A stretch of 64,000 nt of DNA from Zonotrichia leucophrys gambelii (taxonomy: Eukaryota; Chordata; Aves; Passeriformes; Passerellidae), in contig NC_088200.1 in the NCBI RefSeq assembly GCF_028769735.1, positions 72,082,046-72,146,045 of the forward strand, read 5' to 3'. Shown here piece by piece: positions 44,411 to 57,960 of this stretch; position 1 is the first letter of the stretch, and each line of letters starts with the position of its first letter. Under the pieces are notes generated by a model. The model had not been told where the DNA came from. It ran no database searches and saw nothing but the letters and a program-made list of their open reading frames with translations. The position numbers were made by a program, and so were the translations under genes.

Positions 44411-46404
44411 TTATTATCCTGCAGTTTGCTGCCACCCGCCCAGCACCTGGAGGCTGCTGCTGTCAGGTGGGATACTGAGTGTGATCCGTGACTGCTCTGA
44501 TGCTTCTATCCCAGTGCCAGTGCCAGTGGTTGGAAGCTCAGTTTATCTGCTGCTGAGGGGGCACAGATCAGGCGTCTGAGCTGCTCGAATTTGCAGTGAC
44601 TACGTGCTGCATGAGCATCGCCCTGAGCAGGGTGCCTGAGAAAATCAATCCTAATGTTGTCAGTTCAGAGCTTGAAGAAGCCTGAGGTGGATTCTGCAAG
44701 AGATAGGTGGTGTCCAGATGTGGATGTGAAAGGAGAGACTGGATAAAAGAATTGCAGTGGGAATGTAACAGAGAAGTTTATCTGAAGAATGGTGTTTTTA
44801 TCATGCCTTAGACCGTAGTACAGGCTGCTGTCTTCCTCAAGGGTCCAGATAATATGAGGAAAATTAGCCTAGAAACAAAGAGCACTTAAAAATTTTAGTC
44901 TCACTTTGCTACCCACTTATTATTATTGCAGCATAGCTGAGTTTGGTAATGAAATATGCCAATTATAGAAGTTTTCTTTCTCAAAACTATAGGGGAAATA
45001 TATTTTTGAGGTCAACTGCCTTGTCTTTTTTTTTTTTTTTAATAAGCTATAGTCCTTTTTAGAATGTTTTTGAAAATAGGTTTTGAGAAAAGAACAATTA
45101 TCATGGTCAAAATGAAAAATATTTCAAGAAAGCCAGCTTTATTACTTTTCTAATGCATGTGTTTTTAAACCCAGCACATGAAACTAAAAGGCAGTTCCCC
45201 TCTGTGCATGATGAAATGGAGGAATTTGAAAATTTAGAAGAAAAATTGTTACTATGAGAAAGTATATGAAATTAGTTCATGTGCCGTACAGTCTTTTCTT
45301 GTAGATTTTGTTTAACATGGAGGTGTGTCCCTAAGTAACAGTTTTCCTTTTCACCAAAAGGCTGTTAATAATTGACACGAGCTCTCTTCATACAAGCTCA
45401 GACTTCAAGTGGAATATTAACCAATGTCGCTTAAATTGGATCTCCTCTGGAGGGCCTGCAGTCTTTGGGTAAAAAGTGGGAGAATATCTTGGCACTCCAG
45501 GGATTTTTATCATCTCTGCTATTCCCTGTGAGGATGTGTTTTCCTTTTTTGATGGAAAACCTGCTCTCTGACCTGTGTGCAGCTGCCTCGCCAGGACCAG
45601 CTGTGAGTGCTGCTCTCTGCTGCCAGCCCAGATGTGCCTTGTGCACCCACAGCTGCACACAAGCCCAGCTGGAGAGGCCAGGCCAGGCTCTGCTGGCCCT
45701 TGCATCTCCGTCATATCTGTGAAAGCTTGTGAACCTAGCCCCGTGGGTTCTCTGATGGATCCCACTTGCCTGTACCAAGGGATTCATTTTGTCTCTGCTA
45801 CAAACTCACCCTTGAAACCCCTCTCTGCACTTACCTTCTACCCTCTGACTTAGACTCTCTCTGGAAAAACATCAAAGCTAACCTCTTCTGTCCTTCTCAC
45901 TTCACAGTGTACATTTATTTGCATTGGCCTTCTTTTGCAGTGATACCAAAGCTAACACCTACATCACATCTCACTTGTGCTGTGAGACATTTCAATTTCA
46001 CCACAGTCAGGGTGGAGTGATCTGCAGGAGCCAGGCAAAGCAAAGTCTGAGTGCCCTTCCCTAAATGCAAAATAGGGAATACTGCACCAGAGGTGACTGT
46101 TTTGGTGATGTGTAGCTACCTCTCTGTAATGAGTGCCAATTCTTCTTCACCCTTGTCTTCCCTAAAAATGTTTCATGGGAAATAATCACAGCCACCCAGA
46201 AGCTTAGAGGTGAAATTAGTTTTAGAAATGCAGTCTTTCAAGGCAATCAGGTTTTTCAGTTAGGGTTTTAATTAATTTCAGTGATCTTGATTAATCTTAG
46301 CACACAGTAAAGAGGTGGACAAATATATTGGAGTGGATTTTACAGTTAGCCCCTTCTTGTTGGTATTACTGTGCTCTGGTCCTGTGTGACCACTGATCCA
46401 AAGT
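44411..46404. other. unassigned unique sequence
   Basis: No gene or repeat is recognised. A poly(T) run lies near 45027. Frames of 85-125 codons at 45388-45853 occur on both strands and lack motifs. Confidence 0.4.
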
Positions 46405-46672
46405 ATCTTGAGAGAAAAAGCCTCCTGTTTCACCCCAGCCTTGCCACCCTCATACTCAAGAATGTCTTCTCAATATCTTAACCTGTCCTCTTTCAGTTTA
46501 AATCCATTGCCCCTTCTCCTATCACTCCATGCCCTTCTCAGAAGTCTCTCCAACTCTCTTCTAGCCCCTTTCAGTACAAGAATGTTCTTTTATGTTCTAA
46601 CCTTCTTTTGCCGAGGCTGAACAATCCCAATTCTCTCAGTCTTCCCTTTTTTTTCTGGCCAACTTTCCTGTT
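46405..46672 (-). repeat. CR1 LINE fragment, antisense
   Basis: Antisense CR1 body: 'TCCTCTTTCAGTTTAAATCC', 'CATTGCCCCTTCTCCTATCA', 'AGTCTCTCCAACTCTCTTCT', 'GAGGCTGAACAATCCCAATT' and 'CTCTCAGTCTTCCC'. Confidence 0.87.
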
Positions 46673-49600
46673 TGAGACTGATGGCACCACAAGTCATTAA
46701 AGATCAGCACTGGCTTATAATGCAGCATACCTTGGATTGTATCAGACCTTTGAAATTTAATCTATTTTGCTTGATTAACTTTAAAATATGTATTTTGTGA
46801 TTTCTGGCAAGCTTTTTGATTGGCATTGCTTTACAAGCCTACAAGTAAAAAAAAAAAAAGCAGGTGGTTTGCTGTATCCCGGAAAGAAAATCATTGAAAG
46901 ATGTAGCTAATTTTGTACCTTGGCAAGGACTGACATTTTTCATTTAATAGGTAGAGGCCCAAAGCTCTGGCTTCATTGAAGCCCTGCCAGTTTGACTGGA
47001 AGAGAGTAGAGCCTAGGGAATACAAGAGCTGAACCTGAACAATAATTTCAGTTGGTAATATTTTGGTAAGGTGGAATGAGAGGGTTTTCAAGGAAGACTT
47101 ATAGCATAGGGTACATTAATTATTGCCCTCTTATTTTTCTTGTCAGTTCCCAAGAAATGTCAGCTTGATTTAACAATTTTTTAGAAATATTTTATTTCTT
47201 GAACAAGGTTGTTAATTTGGCTTGTTATTTTGGAATTTCTTTGTTGGCTGAGCAAGCCAGAGATACACAGCGTGGTACTCATAAGTGAGTATGTTTATAA
47301 TGAGCATTGTTTAGAAGTGTGCTTGTTAGAAACTCAGTGTTTTTCTAAAAGATGCTGTTCCATGTTCAGCAATCTTCTAGAGCCCACAGGGTGAAAAGAG
47401 TGGCTTAAAACAGAAGCATGGTTTGTTGTTGGCTGGCATCTTTTAGAGACAATTGGCAAGAGGTGAAAGAAAATCTCGATGTGGAATATGGGGCATTAAC
47501 ATCAGATGAAGTCTTCTGCTGTATAGGAAGATAAACCAGAAAAAACAAATGGAGAGGGAAGCAAGGGATTCATCCAGTCAGATTTAGGGTGATTGAGATT
47601 ACACCACTGATTCACACAGGGAACTGGATGATAAGATGCTGTTTGGGGCCTGATATTTGATGCACTGCCTGCTACACGTGGGTGGATACCAAATAGTGGT
47701 GCTATGATTTCTGGCTTTCCTCAGTTTCAATACAGATTCCATCTGTGAGGTTCAATACCTGTTCTGCTGTCCTCTTTATTGATCTACCATCCCTCAGACT
47801 CCTCAGATGGTCTCAGCTGCTTTATTCTCTGGCCCAGCTATTTAGTCCCACTTCCAGACTCTGCTACTGCAACTTACTTTACACTGAGTGGATTGAAGTG
47901 GCTTCCTTTTCCCACTAGGGCAAGATTTGAGCTCAGATAGACATTCTGGATTATGTTTATTACAAAATATCTTACATTTTTAGAGTTCGTAGCATGTTAT
48001 CTTAATTTCTTGGTGCTTAGCACAGGTGAACTCCGTTGGCTTCTGAGTCCTGACATATGCTCTGAGTCCTGACTGCATGGATTTATGAAAACCAAATATA
48101 AAAATATAATCAAACAGCCATTTCACCTGCTGTTACTTCCTTTGACTTCCAGTATTTTTTATCTGTCTAAAACCTTACCTAAGCAAATCTAAGACTATAC
48201 TGCAAGAAAATTGAGGCATGTAAAAAGAGGAGGCTAAACTCTGGTGGGTGACTCACATAGTGTGGAAGTATCCTCAGCTGTGTTTCTTGTTCTGTTGTGT
48301 CAACAAAGATCTCTTTTACTGTACAGAGCCCAGTTAAGTAGCCAAATGTTTCTTGCAGTGCTTGCCTGTCCCCTCACTCATGCTTGACTAGGGAGAGGAG
48401 ATCCCAGGCAATGGTGAGCTTTGTGTCTGGGGGGAGAAGAATAGAAATGGTGATGCAAATAATGCCCAGCAACTTCCAGAGCACAGGCTCAGCTGTGACT
48501 CAGCCTCTGACCTTGCTAAATTGGGGGTGTCCTAGTCCCTCACAGGTTTACACCTCTGAGAAATGGTACCTTCTATCACTGCCTTAGTTTGCAAGCTCTT
48601 GTGAGTGCACACAGAATGGAGTAAGTCTTCAGGACAACGAGGAAGGTTCAGTTATTGTTTTTATCTGAGTAGACTTCTTAGCTGCCAGATTTTGCATTTG
48701 TAGCTGCTGCATTTTGCACTGGGAGCTGAAAGAGTTAGAACAGCCTTTTTTTTCTCTGCTGGCTTTCCTTTGGCTTTTGTTTGTTTCATATTCGCTAAAT
48801 GTTCTGTTATTGAGCATTGTCCCTGCAACTGTGAATTAGAGAAATTTACCTCATTGCACCTTCCTAATAGTAACCACTTGACTCTGGCAGGGGTGGCTTT
48901 AAAAACTAGCCAGACTGTTAAGAGTGTAGGGCATGTAAAACTGTGCAGCAGTTGGATCTCAGGTGGCAGAAGGTGAGGATAAAAGTGTCATTGGTCCCTG
49001 ATGGATACATCCACAGCCTGGAAGCATGGGCTGGAAGTAGGATTTTCTCCTGTTGCATGTTTTTTTGTGTCATATCAAATTTGGGTCCATCTCCTACACA
49101 AGATGCAGGTAAAATCTGTTTCTGCTGGCTGATCACCCAAGGACTTTGCCTTTTTTTTTAGTGCTACTGCTCTGTCTTATTCTTCCTTCTTAACCCTCTG
49201 CATCTTGCCCCCACATATGTAAAATCACTTGCTTTGTCATTAAAGTAAAAATACTACAGGCAATATTTTTTAAAAGAACACCAATGGGTATTCTGAACTG
49301 TTCAGAAGTATGAAGTCAACCTTTCAGGTGTAAATGGTTTTTTTGAGCAATGGCTTTTTGGAAGACAAAAGGTTTGCTTTCCTTAGACAGCATTCTATTG
49401 TTTAAAAGGGGACCATCAAAGCCAGTTTCCTGGAGTTGCATTCATTTGTTTGGTGGTTCAGGGTTCTCAGCCAGGCTACATCCATGTAATGCAGCAAGGT
49501 TTCCAGGAAAGGGTACAATGCTGCCTTGGAATGGCACATATAGAGTGCTTCTTTATAACATTCTTTCACCTCCAACCATTTCAGTCCAATGAATTCCCAA

Positions 49601-52600
49601 GTTGGATGTGATTTCTGTGTACAGAGGAGAAAAACAAGCATGTATTTACGAGGCTTTAGTTCCCTGGAGAGCCACATGAGCAGAGAGAGAGAGATGGAAA
49701 TAGCTGAAGCAGATTTATCTATTAATTGGAGGTGACATCCATGAAAAATGTTTTGTGCTTTTTTTTGCCCAGCCATGCTTTGCCTACCAATGTCTTCACA
49801 GCATTAATCACAGCTAAAAGGTTCTGTGGGAAACCTTTTCCACTAGGTTAAGGAATGCTAGTGTGCATATAGGCTTAATGTTTTGTCCTTCTTCAGAGGG
49901 TTTTCTTGCTGGATAGAGGGAAGGAAGGCTGTCAGCAGAGGGTTTTAGCCCTGGAAAGGAAGCAAGCACCTCTGCTGAAAAGATGTTTATGTTTTCTTGC
50001 TATTAAGGAGCTGTAAGTATGAGATAGCTGCTATATTTCTAGTGGCAGAGGAGGCAGCTTGTAAATGGCCTGACACATGGGCAAAGGACCTGTCTGTGCT
50101 TTTAGCTGGGATCTAGGTCAAGAGGAGCAACCTTGCAGGCAAATTCAGCAATGAGAGAGAGAAGTGTGGTTTTCTGTGGTGGCACAGCAGGACATCTCTG
50201 GTCTCTGGTGTCAGGGTATGGTGCTTCCCCTGTGCAGGGAGGGAAGGACGGAGGACAGGACAGTACTGTCCAGGGAGGGCAGGAAGACCTAAAAAGGATC
50301 ATGAGGTTGAACCCTTCTTGGAAGCACTGATCTCTAATGGACTTGTTGGAGAAACAATGAGTTTGTGCATATGAAAGTGATTTGGTTTTCTGGGGTTTTG
50401 TGTGCCCATTACAATGCAGGTCTAACTGCTGTCCTCACCTTGCTCTGTCCCCTGTTTCACAATAGGATCTCTGATGGGACCTCCTCACAAAAAAATCCAA
50501 AATTATTTGGGGCCAGCCCAATTTACACACAAAGACCAAATCCCCAGAATAGACCACTGGTTATTCTGGTTTTATCTCCAGCTAATTTCTGGTATGTGTT
50601 TGCAATAGCAGCAAGGTGACAAAAAGAAATCTATTCAAACATCAGCATGTCTAAAAGACTGCAAATCAGGCATGTTAAAACACATAAAATTATGAGAGCT
50701 GAAATCTGTTTAAAAATCTGTTTATTGCAGAGTCATGACCATGTGGATGTGGAGAAGCTCGCCTGTAGTCTTGGAGGCATTATTTATTGAACAGTGGCAA
50801 AGAATCCTTTGGGATGTGTAGTGCTATTCACAGCAGTGTCACTTGGGCAGGGACACAGAGCTTTGACATCAAAGTTTTCTGAAACATCCAGGTTTGGCAT
50901 AATCCAGGCTAACCTTCCTCATAAAGCAACTGATGGTGCAGTTTATACAGATGCCAGTAAATGAAGAATACAAGCCTAATGCTGTGGAAAATCTTACACA
51001 GAGAAGTATTGTCAAAATTGGGAACCCTTGCTGCTGCCATATGAGACTGGTTCTCAACCTTTCCATAAAGGAAGACTGACTCAAGTATTGAAACATCATA
51101 GTAATGACTGGAGAGGGAGAGATCTGAAATCCCTGCATCATAAATGTAATAACCAGCACAGTATTGTCACAAGAAAAAAATATCTGAAAAAAGATATCAC
51201 TGCTAAGCAATAGCATAGAAAATTGCAGTGTTCGGAGTATGACACATGGAGATTTTCATGATATATGTTCAAGAAGTTTTAACAGACTACTTGAACACAT
51301 CCTTACTTTAAACTGTTTGACAGTCTGAACTTAAATGGTTGCATCAAAATCATATGTTGTGTTGGTTTTATTTTTTAACAGGACGTTTCTAAACAGCAGA
51401 GCTAATGAAACCAAAGACAGTAAAATTACTTTCTGTTTAACTGCCTTTTCTTTGAGATTTAACAATGAGAGATACTTTATTTATATTAAATATTGCTGCG
51501 TGTAGCTGAAAATTTGATTTGGTTTTAATGAAGAATTCTTCAGGTCAAACAAAACTCACTATTGCCGTTTATTGTTACTATTGGGACTGGTCTAGGTGCT
51601 GAATTTGCTACTATTGCAAAGCATCTTGCCTTTAATACCACACAGGTGGTTTTTGTGACTAAAACCACAGTGTTAATGCATTCCCTGGCTTTTCAGTTGA
51701 GGAGGTGAGGCCTGTTGCAATATGAATCCTGAACAAGAAACCCCAAATCCCTTAAAGTCAATGAATGAGGTTAAAAGCAAAATTTCCAGGCTCCTGTGGA
51801 GTGCTCATTAGGGCAGCACAGGCATCACAAGTTTGTGGGTACAAGTCAGACAAAGCAGCTGCCTTTTGGCTGGTTCTGTTTCTCCTGCAGAAGGGCAGCT
51901 CCTGTTCACCTGCCTGCTCACACTGGCATCACCTCTGTCAAATAAATGGATTTGCAGTTGCCCAATGTCTCTTCTTTGACTACAACTACATAACTTTGTA
52001 GTTGTCTCTTTTGCTGAGTATTGCTTGGACTTGGTGTGTTATGCAGCCAGTCCCAATGGAAGGAAAATCATCTACATGCCCATTTCTTGGAGACACATCA
52101 CCCTTTTCTCCTTATGCAGGGGTAGAGTGATTTCCTCCATCTTGCTGAGCTGAAGAGAGCAAGGAGATTTCCTGGGACCAGCAGACAGGGCATGGGAGAA
52201 GGGTCTGGGGCAGGTGCTGCATGGCAGTGCAGGGGCTGCTGGCAGCTGTCCTCTCCCTGCAAGCCCTGGCAGAGAGGAGAGCCGTGAATCAATGCCCACA
52301 ACATCTAAGGCCAGGGAATGAGTAGATTGGGAACACTGGTTCTTCCAGTCCTGCTGAGATTTAAGCTGGGCACACAGATCTGTGTGATTTAGCAGACACA
52401 GATACGCCTAGCAAACAAGTCTTGTAACATTCAGCTTGATTTTCTTCCTTCCTCTCTCCCCTCTGTCACATCCTTTGTAATATCCAGATAAATCTGTGTC
52501 TGTGTGGGCTCAGTTTCAGGATCTCTGCTGGAGGGTGATCAGTGTCCATGTCCCTGCTGAGGGATGCTCGGGGCTGGTTGAGCCCACTGCCAGACAGCTT

Positions 52601-53317
52601 CCACCAGCTCCAAGCTGGATGGTGACTCCCTGTATCCATCTGGAGCTGGTCACGAGCAGCCCAGCCCCCAGCCATGCACTGCCAAGGATGGAACAAAAGG
52701 TGGAATTGCTGAAGGAGCAGAGCAGTGAGGGGAAAAAGGGTGAGGAGCAGCAGGGGGAAGAGCACAGCAGCCCCAGGATCAGGTCTCATGGCAGCCCAGG
52801 ACAGTTCTCCTGATGCATATTTCAGCCTGGAGGAAGAGCCCAGGGCCAGTGTAGAGAGGAGCCAGCATGTCCTGATCACTTCCAGCCCCTCTGAGGGGTG
52901 TGTGGGGAGGGAGGTGTTAACCCACCGCAAAAGGAAGCACCTTTCACTCTCTGAATTAACATCTCTTTCATTCCTAGGGGCTCTGGATACAGTAAATATC
53001 TGATTTCAGATTTTGTTTAGCAGTAGGAAAACATTATCTCAGCCGAGCAAAAAACTGCTGAATTGTTGTGCAGGTTCTGGTTCTCTCCTCAGCTGCGTGA
53101 GGAAAGTCACTCATCTCAGGCTTGTCTGTGCTGATTTATGTGAAACTCGTCTTCAAAATTGCTTAGGGATTCTGTGAGTGCTGGGACTACAGAGGCAAAA
53201 GAGTTCTCCCAAACAGCTCTTGATCACAGGCAGCAGATCCCAGATTCCTTTGGTGGTGAGGCCACGCTCAGGCTGGCCATGTTAACCAGATGTATCACCC
53301 TCAGTGAAACCAGCCAA
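46673..53317. other. unassigned unique sequence
   Basis: No gene is supported. A 14-bp palindrome GGACAGTACTGTCC lies at 50258-50271 and a 13-bp direct repeat (TCTGAGTCCTGAC) near 48042-48073. The block at about 51370-51600 is AT-rich and unique and could be conserved noncoding DNA. Frames of up to 154 codons near 52466-52930 lack motifs. Confidence 0.4.
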
Positions 53318-53451
53318 CCTTCCTTCCTTCCTTCCTTCCTTCCTTCCTTCCTTCCTTCCTTCCTTCCTTCCTTCCTTCCTTCCTTCCTTCCTTCCTTCCT
53401 TCCTTCCTTCCTTCCTTCCTTCCTTCCTTCCTTCCTTCCTTCCTTCCTTCC
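53318..53451. repeat. (TTCC)n microsatellite, about 33 copies
   Basis: A pure TTCC/CCTT tetranucleotide array spans 134 bp. The + strand is entirely pyrimidine, so the tract could form triplex (H-DNA). It produces false open frames (LPSF and EGRK repeats). Confidence 0.97.
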
Positions 53452-53686
53452 GCCACTTCCGCCACTTCCGCCACCTCCGCCACTTCCTTCCTTCCGCCAC
53501 TTCCTTCCTTCCGCCACTTCCTTCTGCCACTTCCTTCCTTCCGCCACTTCCTTCCTTCCTTCCGCCACTTCCTTCCTTCCGCCACTTCCTTCCTTCCTCC
53601 TGCCACTTCCTTCCGCCACTTCCTCACTTCCTTCCTTCCTCACTTCCTTCTGCCACTTCTTTCCTTCCGCCACTTCCCTCCCTCCC
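53452..53686. repeat. degenerate minisatellite derived from the TTCC array
   Basis: The array continues as a mixture of CGCCACTTC nonamers (four nearly perfect copies first) and TTCC blocks, with TTCTGCCAC variants and CTCACTTCC insertions later. Interruptions rise toward the 3' end, and the tract ends at CCCTCCCTCCCAACC. Confidence 0.92.
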
Positions 53687-56600
53687 AACCAGAAGATTTA
53701 AAACACAGATTTTACCTTTTTATAACAAAAGGTTAGCCACAAAGCAAGCCCTGACATTTTAAAAGACGTACTGCTCGGAGCAATTTATTTTTTTCCCCCT
53801 GGATCTGCTCAGTCCTTATGTGTGCTGGAGGCTCGCTGGGCACTGCCATGGTGGAGCAGGAGGCCTGTGAGCAGATTCTGGCTCGGGCAGTGGTGCATGC
53901 CTAAATGCAGGCCCTCCAACACCCACCTGTGCTGCAGTGTGTCCTTCTGCAATGCCAATTACAGGGTTTCCAAGCCTGCAGGTAGAAGTTGCAGCAGTCT
54001 ATGATCCTGGCAAGGGGTGGGGGTTTTCTGCCAGGTGCCTGTCTCTGCAGTCACCTACAGGTAAAAAAGCCTGTAAATGTAAAAAGTCATATCTAGTGTC
54101 AGAACAGTGCCTGACTGTCATTGGTTCAGTTTGGAGTTCTGATTCCATCCAAGGAAAAGGAAATGTCCCTTTATCTTCTGTGTTTTAGACAGGTGGAATC
54201 TTGACTTTTTGCTTTCCCTTAAAACAGGAGAGTTTTTGTCTTGTTCAGGTTTGTCACATAAAGCATTCTTTAAGGGGGAAAAATCTTCTGAACTTAAAAA
54301 TCTTAGTAAGAGGAGAATCTCTTACAGGATCCACAGCAAGGTGTGAAAGCTCTTCAGAAAGCTAGGCCTTCTTTGTGTGTCTTCCTGATTTTGTTATGAA
54401 AAAAATCACCTTTCTGTCTATCACTGAAGAGATGCAGAGCAAGTTGCATAGGGTTACACTTGTGTTTTAAATAGTTATTTCAGATAAATAACTAGATGAG
54501 CCAAGATAGAGTGCAATTTTCAGCTGACGGTGGCCTGATGCTCTTTGTGTTTGGAGTTTCTGTAGTATGAATTAACAGTTCTGATCTTTGTTGTATCTGT
54601 ATTGAGTTTGAGACTTCCTTTTGTCCCTAAGCTGGCCATATAATTTTCAGGAATGTTTATGTTGCTATAGTTTAGCAATATCATAAAAAAGTCCTTGAGT
54701 ACCAGTAGGAAGAAAAGAAAATGCTTTGTGGACCTCTCTGATGGAGAAATTCCTTGTGATCAAGAAGAGGGAGGCTGGGCACTGGTACTGGTTAATGGTG
54801 CTGGTCTGAAATACAGGTTTCTGTCTTCCCTTTGGAAATGGAACAACTGGGAAACAGAACACCTCTGCTTGCTCCCTCTCAGGACAGGCCTTGGACAAGA
54901 AATCTCTCCAAGGTCTGCTAAGGAATTAATCACTCATAAGTGTGAGATTTGTCTTCACCTCTCCCTCCTCAATCCCAAAAGAGGATTTTGTATAGCTATG
55001 AATGGTTTATTTAGTCTTTCAAGTTTCACTTTAGCAAGAACATTTCATTTAGCATGACTTCTTAAGTGTCATGCTTTCTATAAGCTGCAAGATCGTAAAA
55101 TTTGGTGGGTGATTGGTTATATCACCTTCATTTGAGAATCTTACCCACTGGTTTGGTTGGAAGAATATCCTAAAGCAATATCCATGGGTACAAATTATTT
55201 ATGTTTCATTTGAATCTTGTGACTGGAGTTTCCATGGAAATCACCTGACAGTTGGGCAGAATATGAGGGAGTGGATAAGTGGTGTCACGGAAGGAGGAAA
55301 AACGTACAGCAGAAAAACTCTTGTGAGAAAGCAAAAAAAAATTTGCATTTTGAAAATGACAAATTTGGCTTGATATTCTCTGTGGTCTTTGCTGGGCAAG
55401 CAAATGCTGCCAACAGTGGCATCTGCTGCAGCACTGAGGATGTGGCTCTTGTGGCCAGGCACTGAATCCTTCCCTTTTTATCGTGTGTGGATTAGGTGCC
55501 TGGCGCTTTTTAATTCTTTTTTTTTTATTATTATCAATAAGGTAGAATGTTGGGTACTGAGAATGCTTCTTTTAGACTAAAGTAATAAAGTAGTTTAGAC
55601 AATGCCAGAAGTGAAGCATATTTCCAAAGCAAAACCACAGCAGAAGACAGAGATCTGGTAAGTGCAGATTCTTTTTAAGCTGCACAGATGGCCCAGCCTC
55701 ACAGCAGCAGGAGGATGGGAACAGCCCTGTGTTTCCTTAGGGTGCAAACAATGATGACAGCCTTCTCCAGTCCCTACAGCAGGCTGAGGGCAGACCTGGA
55801 GGGGAACCCACTGCGAGCTGGGAGGTGTCAGGAGTGCACACTTACACAGCGCAAGCGGAATGAGCAGCCTTCCTATTGACCATCCTGGTTAAGGGAGGTA
55901 ATAGAACGAGGAATTGCAAGATTTCCAGGAATGTACAAGGCAGAAATAGCAAGCAACCTGTAAGACTTCTGATTTGTCAGTCATCTAGCCATTGTCTGAG
56001 AAAGTTAGCATGCTGTACACTGTAGTCTCTTCATAATGAATATGATGTGGGCACTGTGCCAGGATGTAATTATTCAATATGATGAAGCAAAATCCTATCT
56101 ATTTATCCTGTTTATGTATTAAACTCATGCTTTAATTTTATTTTCCCACATGCCAAATGAAATCTGATGTGTTCTACTTGAATATAATACTACAGTTTGT
56201 GGGATTAAATAGTTCAAAAACATTTACATATGATAAGCGTATTGAAGACTGTCTTTGAAATTCCTTAATGGGAAAAAAAAAGAAAGTTGGAAGTTCTCTT
56301 ATTACTGTTGGAGCTGTGTAGACAGAAAAACTGAATTTCATACCAGTGAACTAATAGATGGATTAATAATGCCATGATCTGGAACAGGACAGGCTGGAAT
56401 ATATTGATTAGAAATCAGCAGTTTCACTCTGTCGGTACAATAGCTTAAGGGCAAAGTGATTTGGTTTTGCTTTTATCTAGAATAGAGCTTTACATTCTTT
56501 ACCAATTAGAGCATTGCTTCTTTTTCACAATTCAGAAAGTTGCTGACTTTTGAAAATGAACCTGCACAGAGCACGATCTGTGTGCATTTTGTGAGAAGCT

Positions 56601-57859
56601 GCATACTCTAGCTTCTGTACTGCATTTATGGGTCACAGTTAATTTGAATTATTTTGTCTGGTTGCAAAGTAGCTGTTAGGGTTAGCACATAGTGTCCATA
56701 TCTGCTGGATGCTTTGCAAGGACTTGTTTTCCCTTAGTTGATAAATAATGTAGCAATATAACTTCCATGGAGCAAGAAGGAACTGAGTTTTGTTCAAATA
56801 CATGGAAAGGCATTTGTGAGCAAGTTAAACCCAAATGATTTAAGCAAATGACTTATAATTATGACTGTGTGTCATTTTTGGCACTATCTTTCTCAATAAA
56901 TGGTTTCTCCAAAATTTCCCATCTGGCTTGGACTTGAATATTTACATGAATTTAGGAATACAGCGAAATGAGTGTGTTTCAGTCCTTGGTGCCATTGTAA
57001 CCTGTTATGGACAGTCACTTGCCTTTAGCTTAGTTAGGACTGCTAAATGGAGCAGGAAGGATTCTGATCATGTAACTGAGGAAAACCATACAGAAAATGG
57101 TGCTGTTGCATGAGCTCAATGAATTCCTGGCCTGAGTAGAGGGACAGACTTAACTTGTACCAGAGAAAGAGTGAGTGTCTGTGTAGGGTATTTTTTTAAA
57201 AGTTGGTTGTATTTTTGAAGGTGTGTGTGGGTTTTTCCCCAGAAACTGAACTTGACAGAGTTTTTGGTAGGGAGTCGGGGTATTTAAAAAAAAAAAAAAG
57301 AACTAAAAATCTGACTGCTATTTAGAGGCTTGCAATAGGGAACTTAAGCTGTATCTCCATGGTGTTTTCAGATCTGGTATGAATTTTTCCAGCTTGAGTG
57401 AGAGTTTCTCATCATGCTGTCACAACTTACCCTTTTAGCTTTGGCACTTGTCTCCAGTGTGTCAGACAAGGAGAGTAAGTGGGGTTGCAAAAGATTTGCT
57501 TTCTCTGCTGTGGTTTTTTTTTTTTTCAGCAGTGCAGCTCTAGTAGTGGGTCACAAGAAGTGCTGTGCTGCAGTGATGCTGTTGACCACCCTGAAATTTT
57601 CTACTAACATAGCTTGGGAAAAGATTGCCATTCTTTAAGAGATCTGTAGTGAAGAAAATGAGTTTGATAGGTTTTAGTTTGCCAAAAACCCACACAACCA
57701 CTTGCTTCCATCTTACTTAGCTTTATGTGAGGAAGCTGTAGCCTGGCTGTCATCTTTCCCTTTTCATCTGAGGGACAAAAACACTGTAGTAGCTAGCTCA
57801 CAGAAATTTTTGGACACGTCTCTTTGGCATTACAAATGCTGAATTGTGAAAAACAAAAT
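53687..57859. other. unassigned unique sequence
   Basis: No gene or repeat is recognised. The stretch at about 56050-56260 is AT-rich and unique, of the sort often found as conserved noncoding DNA. Poly(A) or poly(T) runs lie near 55519, 56274 and 57288. Confidence 0.4.
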
Positions 57860-57960
57860 GCCAGAAGCACAGGGATGAAGTGACTTGCCAGGAGTCAGAG
57901 GAGGGACAGGAGTAGGAGCAGCGAGCCTGTCCAGGGGCCCAGTCAGGTGTCTCAAATGCA
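57860..57960 (+). repeat. possible ancient MIR/CORE-SINE-like fossil
   Basis: The text GCACAGGGATGAAGTGACTT then GCCAGGAGTCAGAGG resembles the conserved core of MIR-type amniote SINEs ('GATGAAGTGACTTGCCCAAG'-like). The match is short and recalled from memory, so this is tentative. Confidence 0.35.

Noticed and set aside
53159..53762. Open frames of 180, 154, 152, 108 and 82 codons over the TTCC tract
   Set aside because: Pure translations of a microsatellite (LPSF or EGRK repeats), present on both strands.
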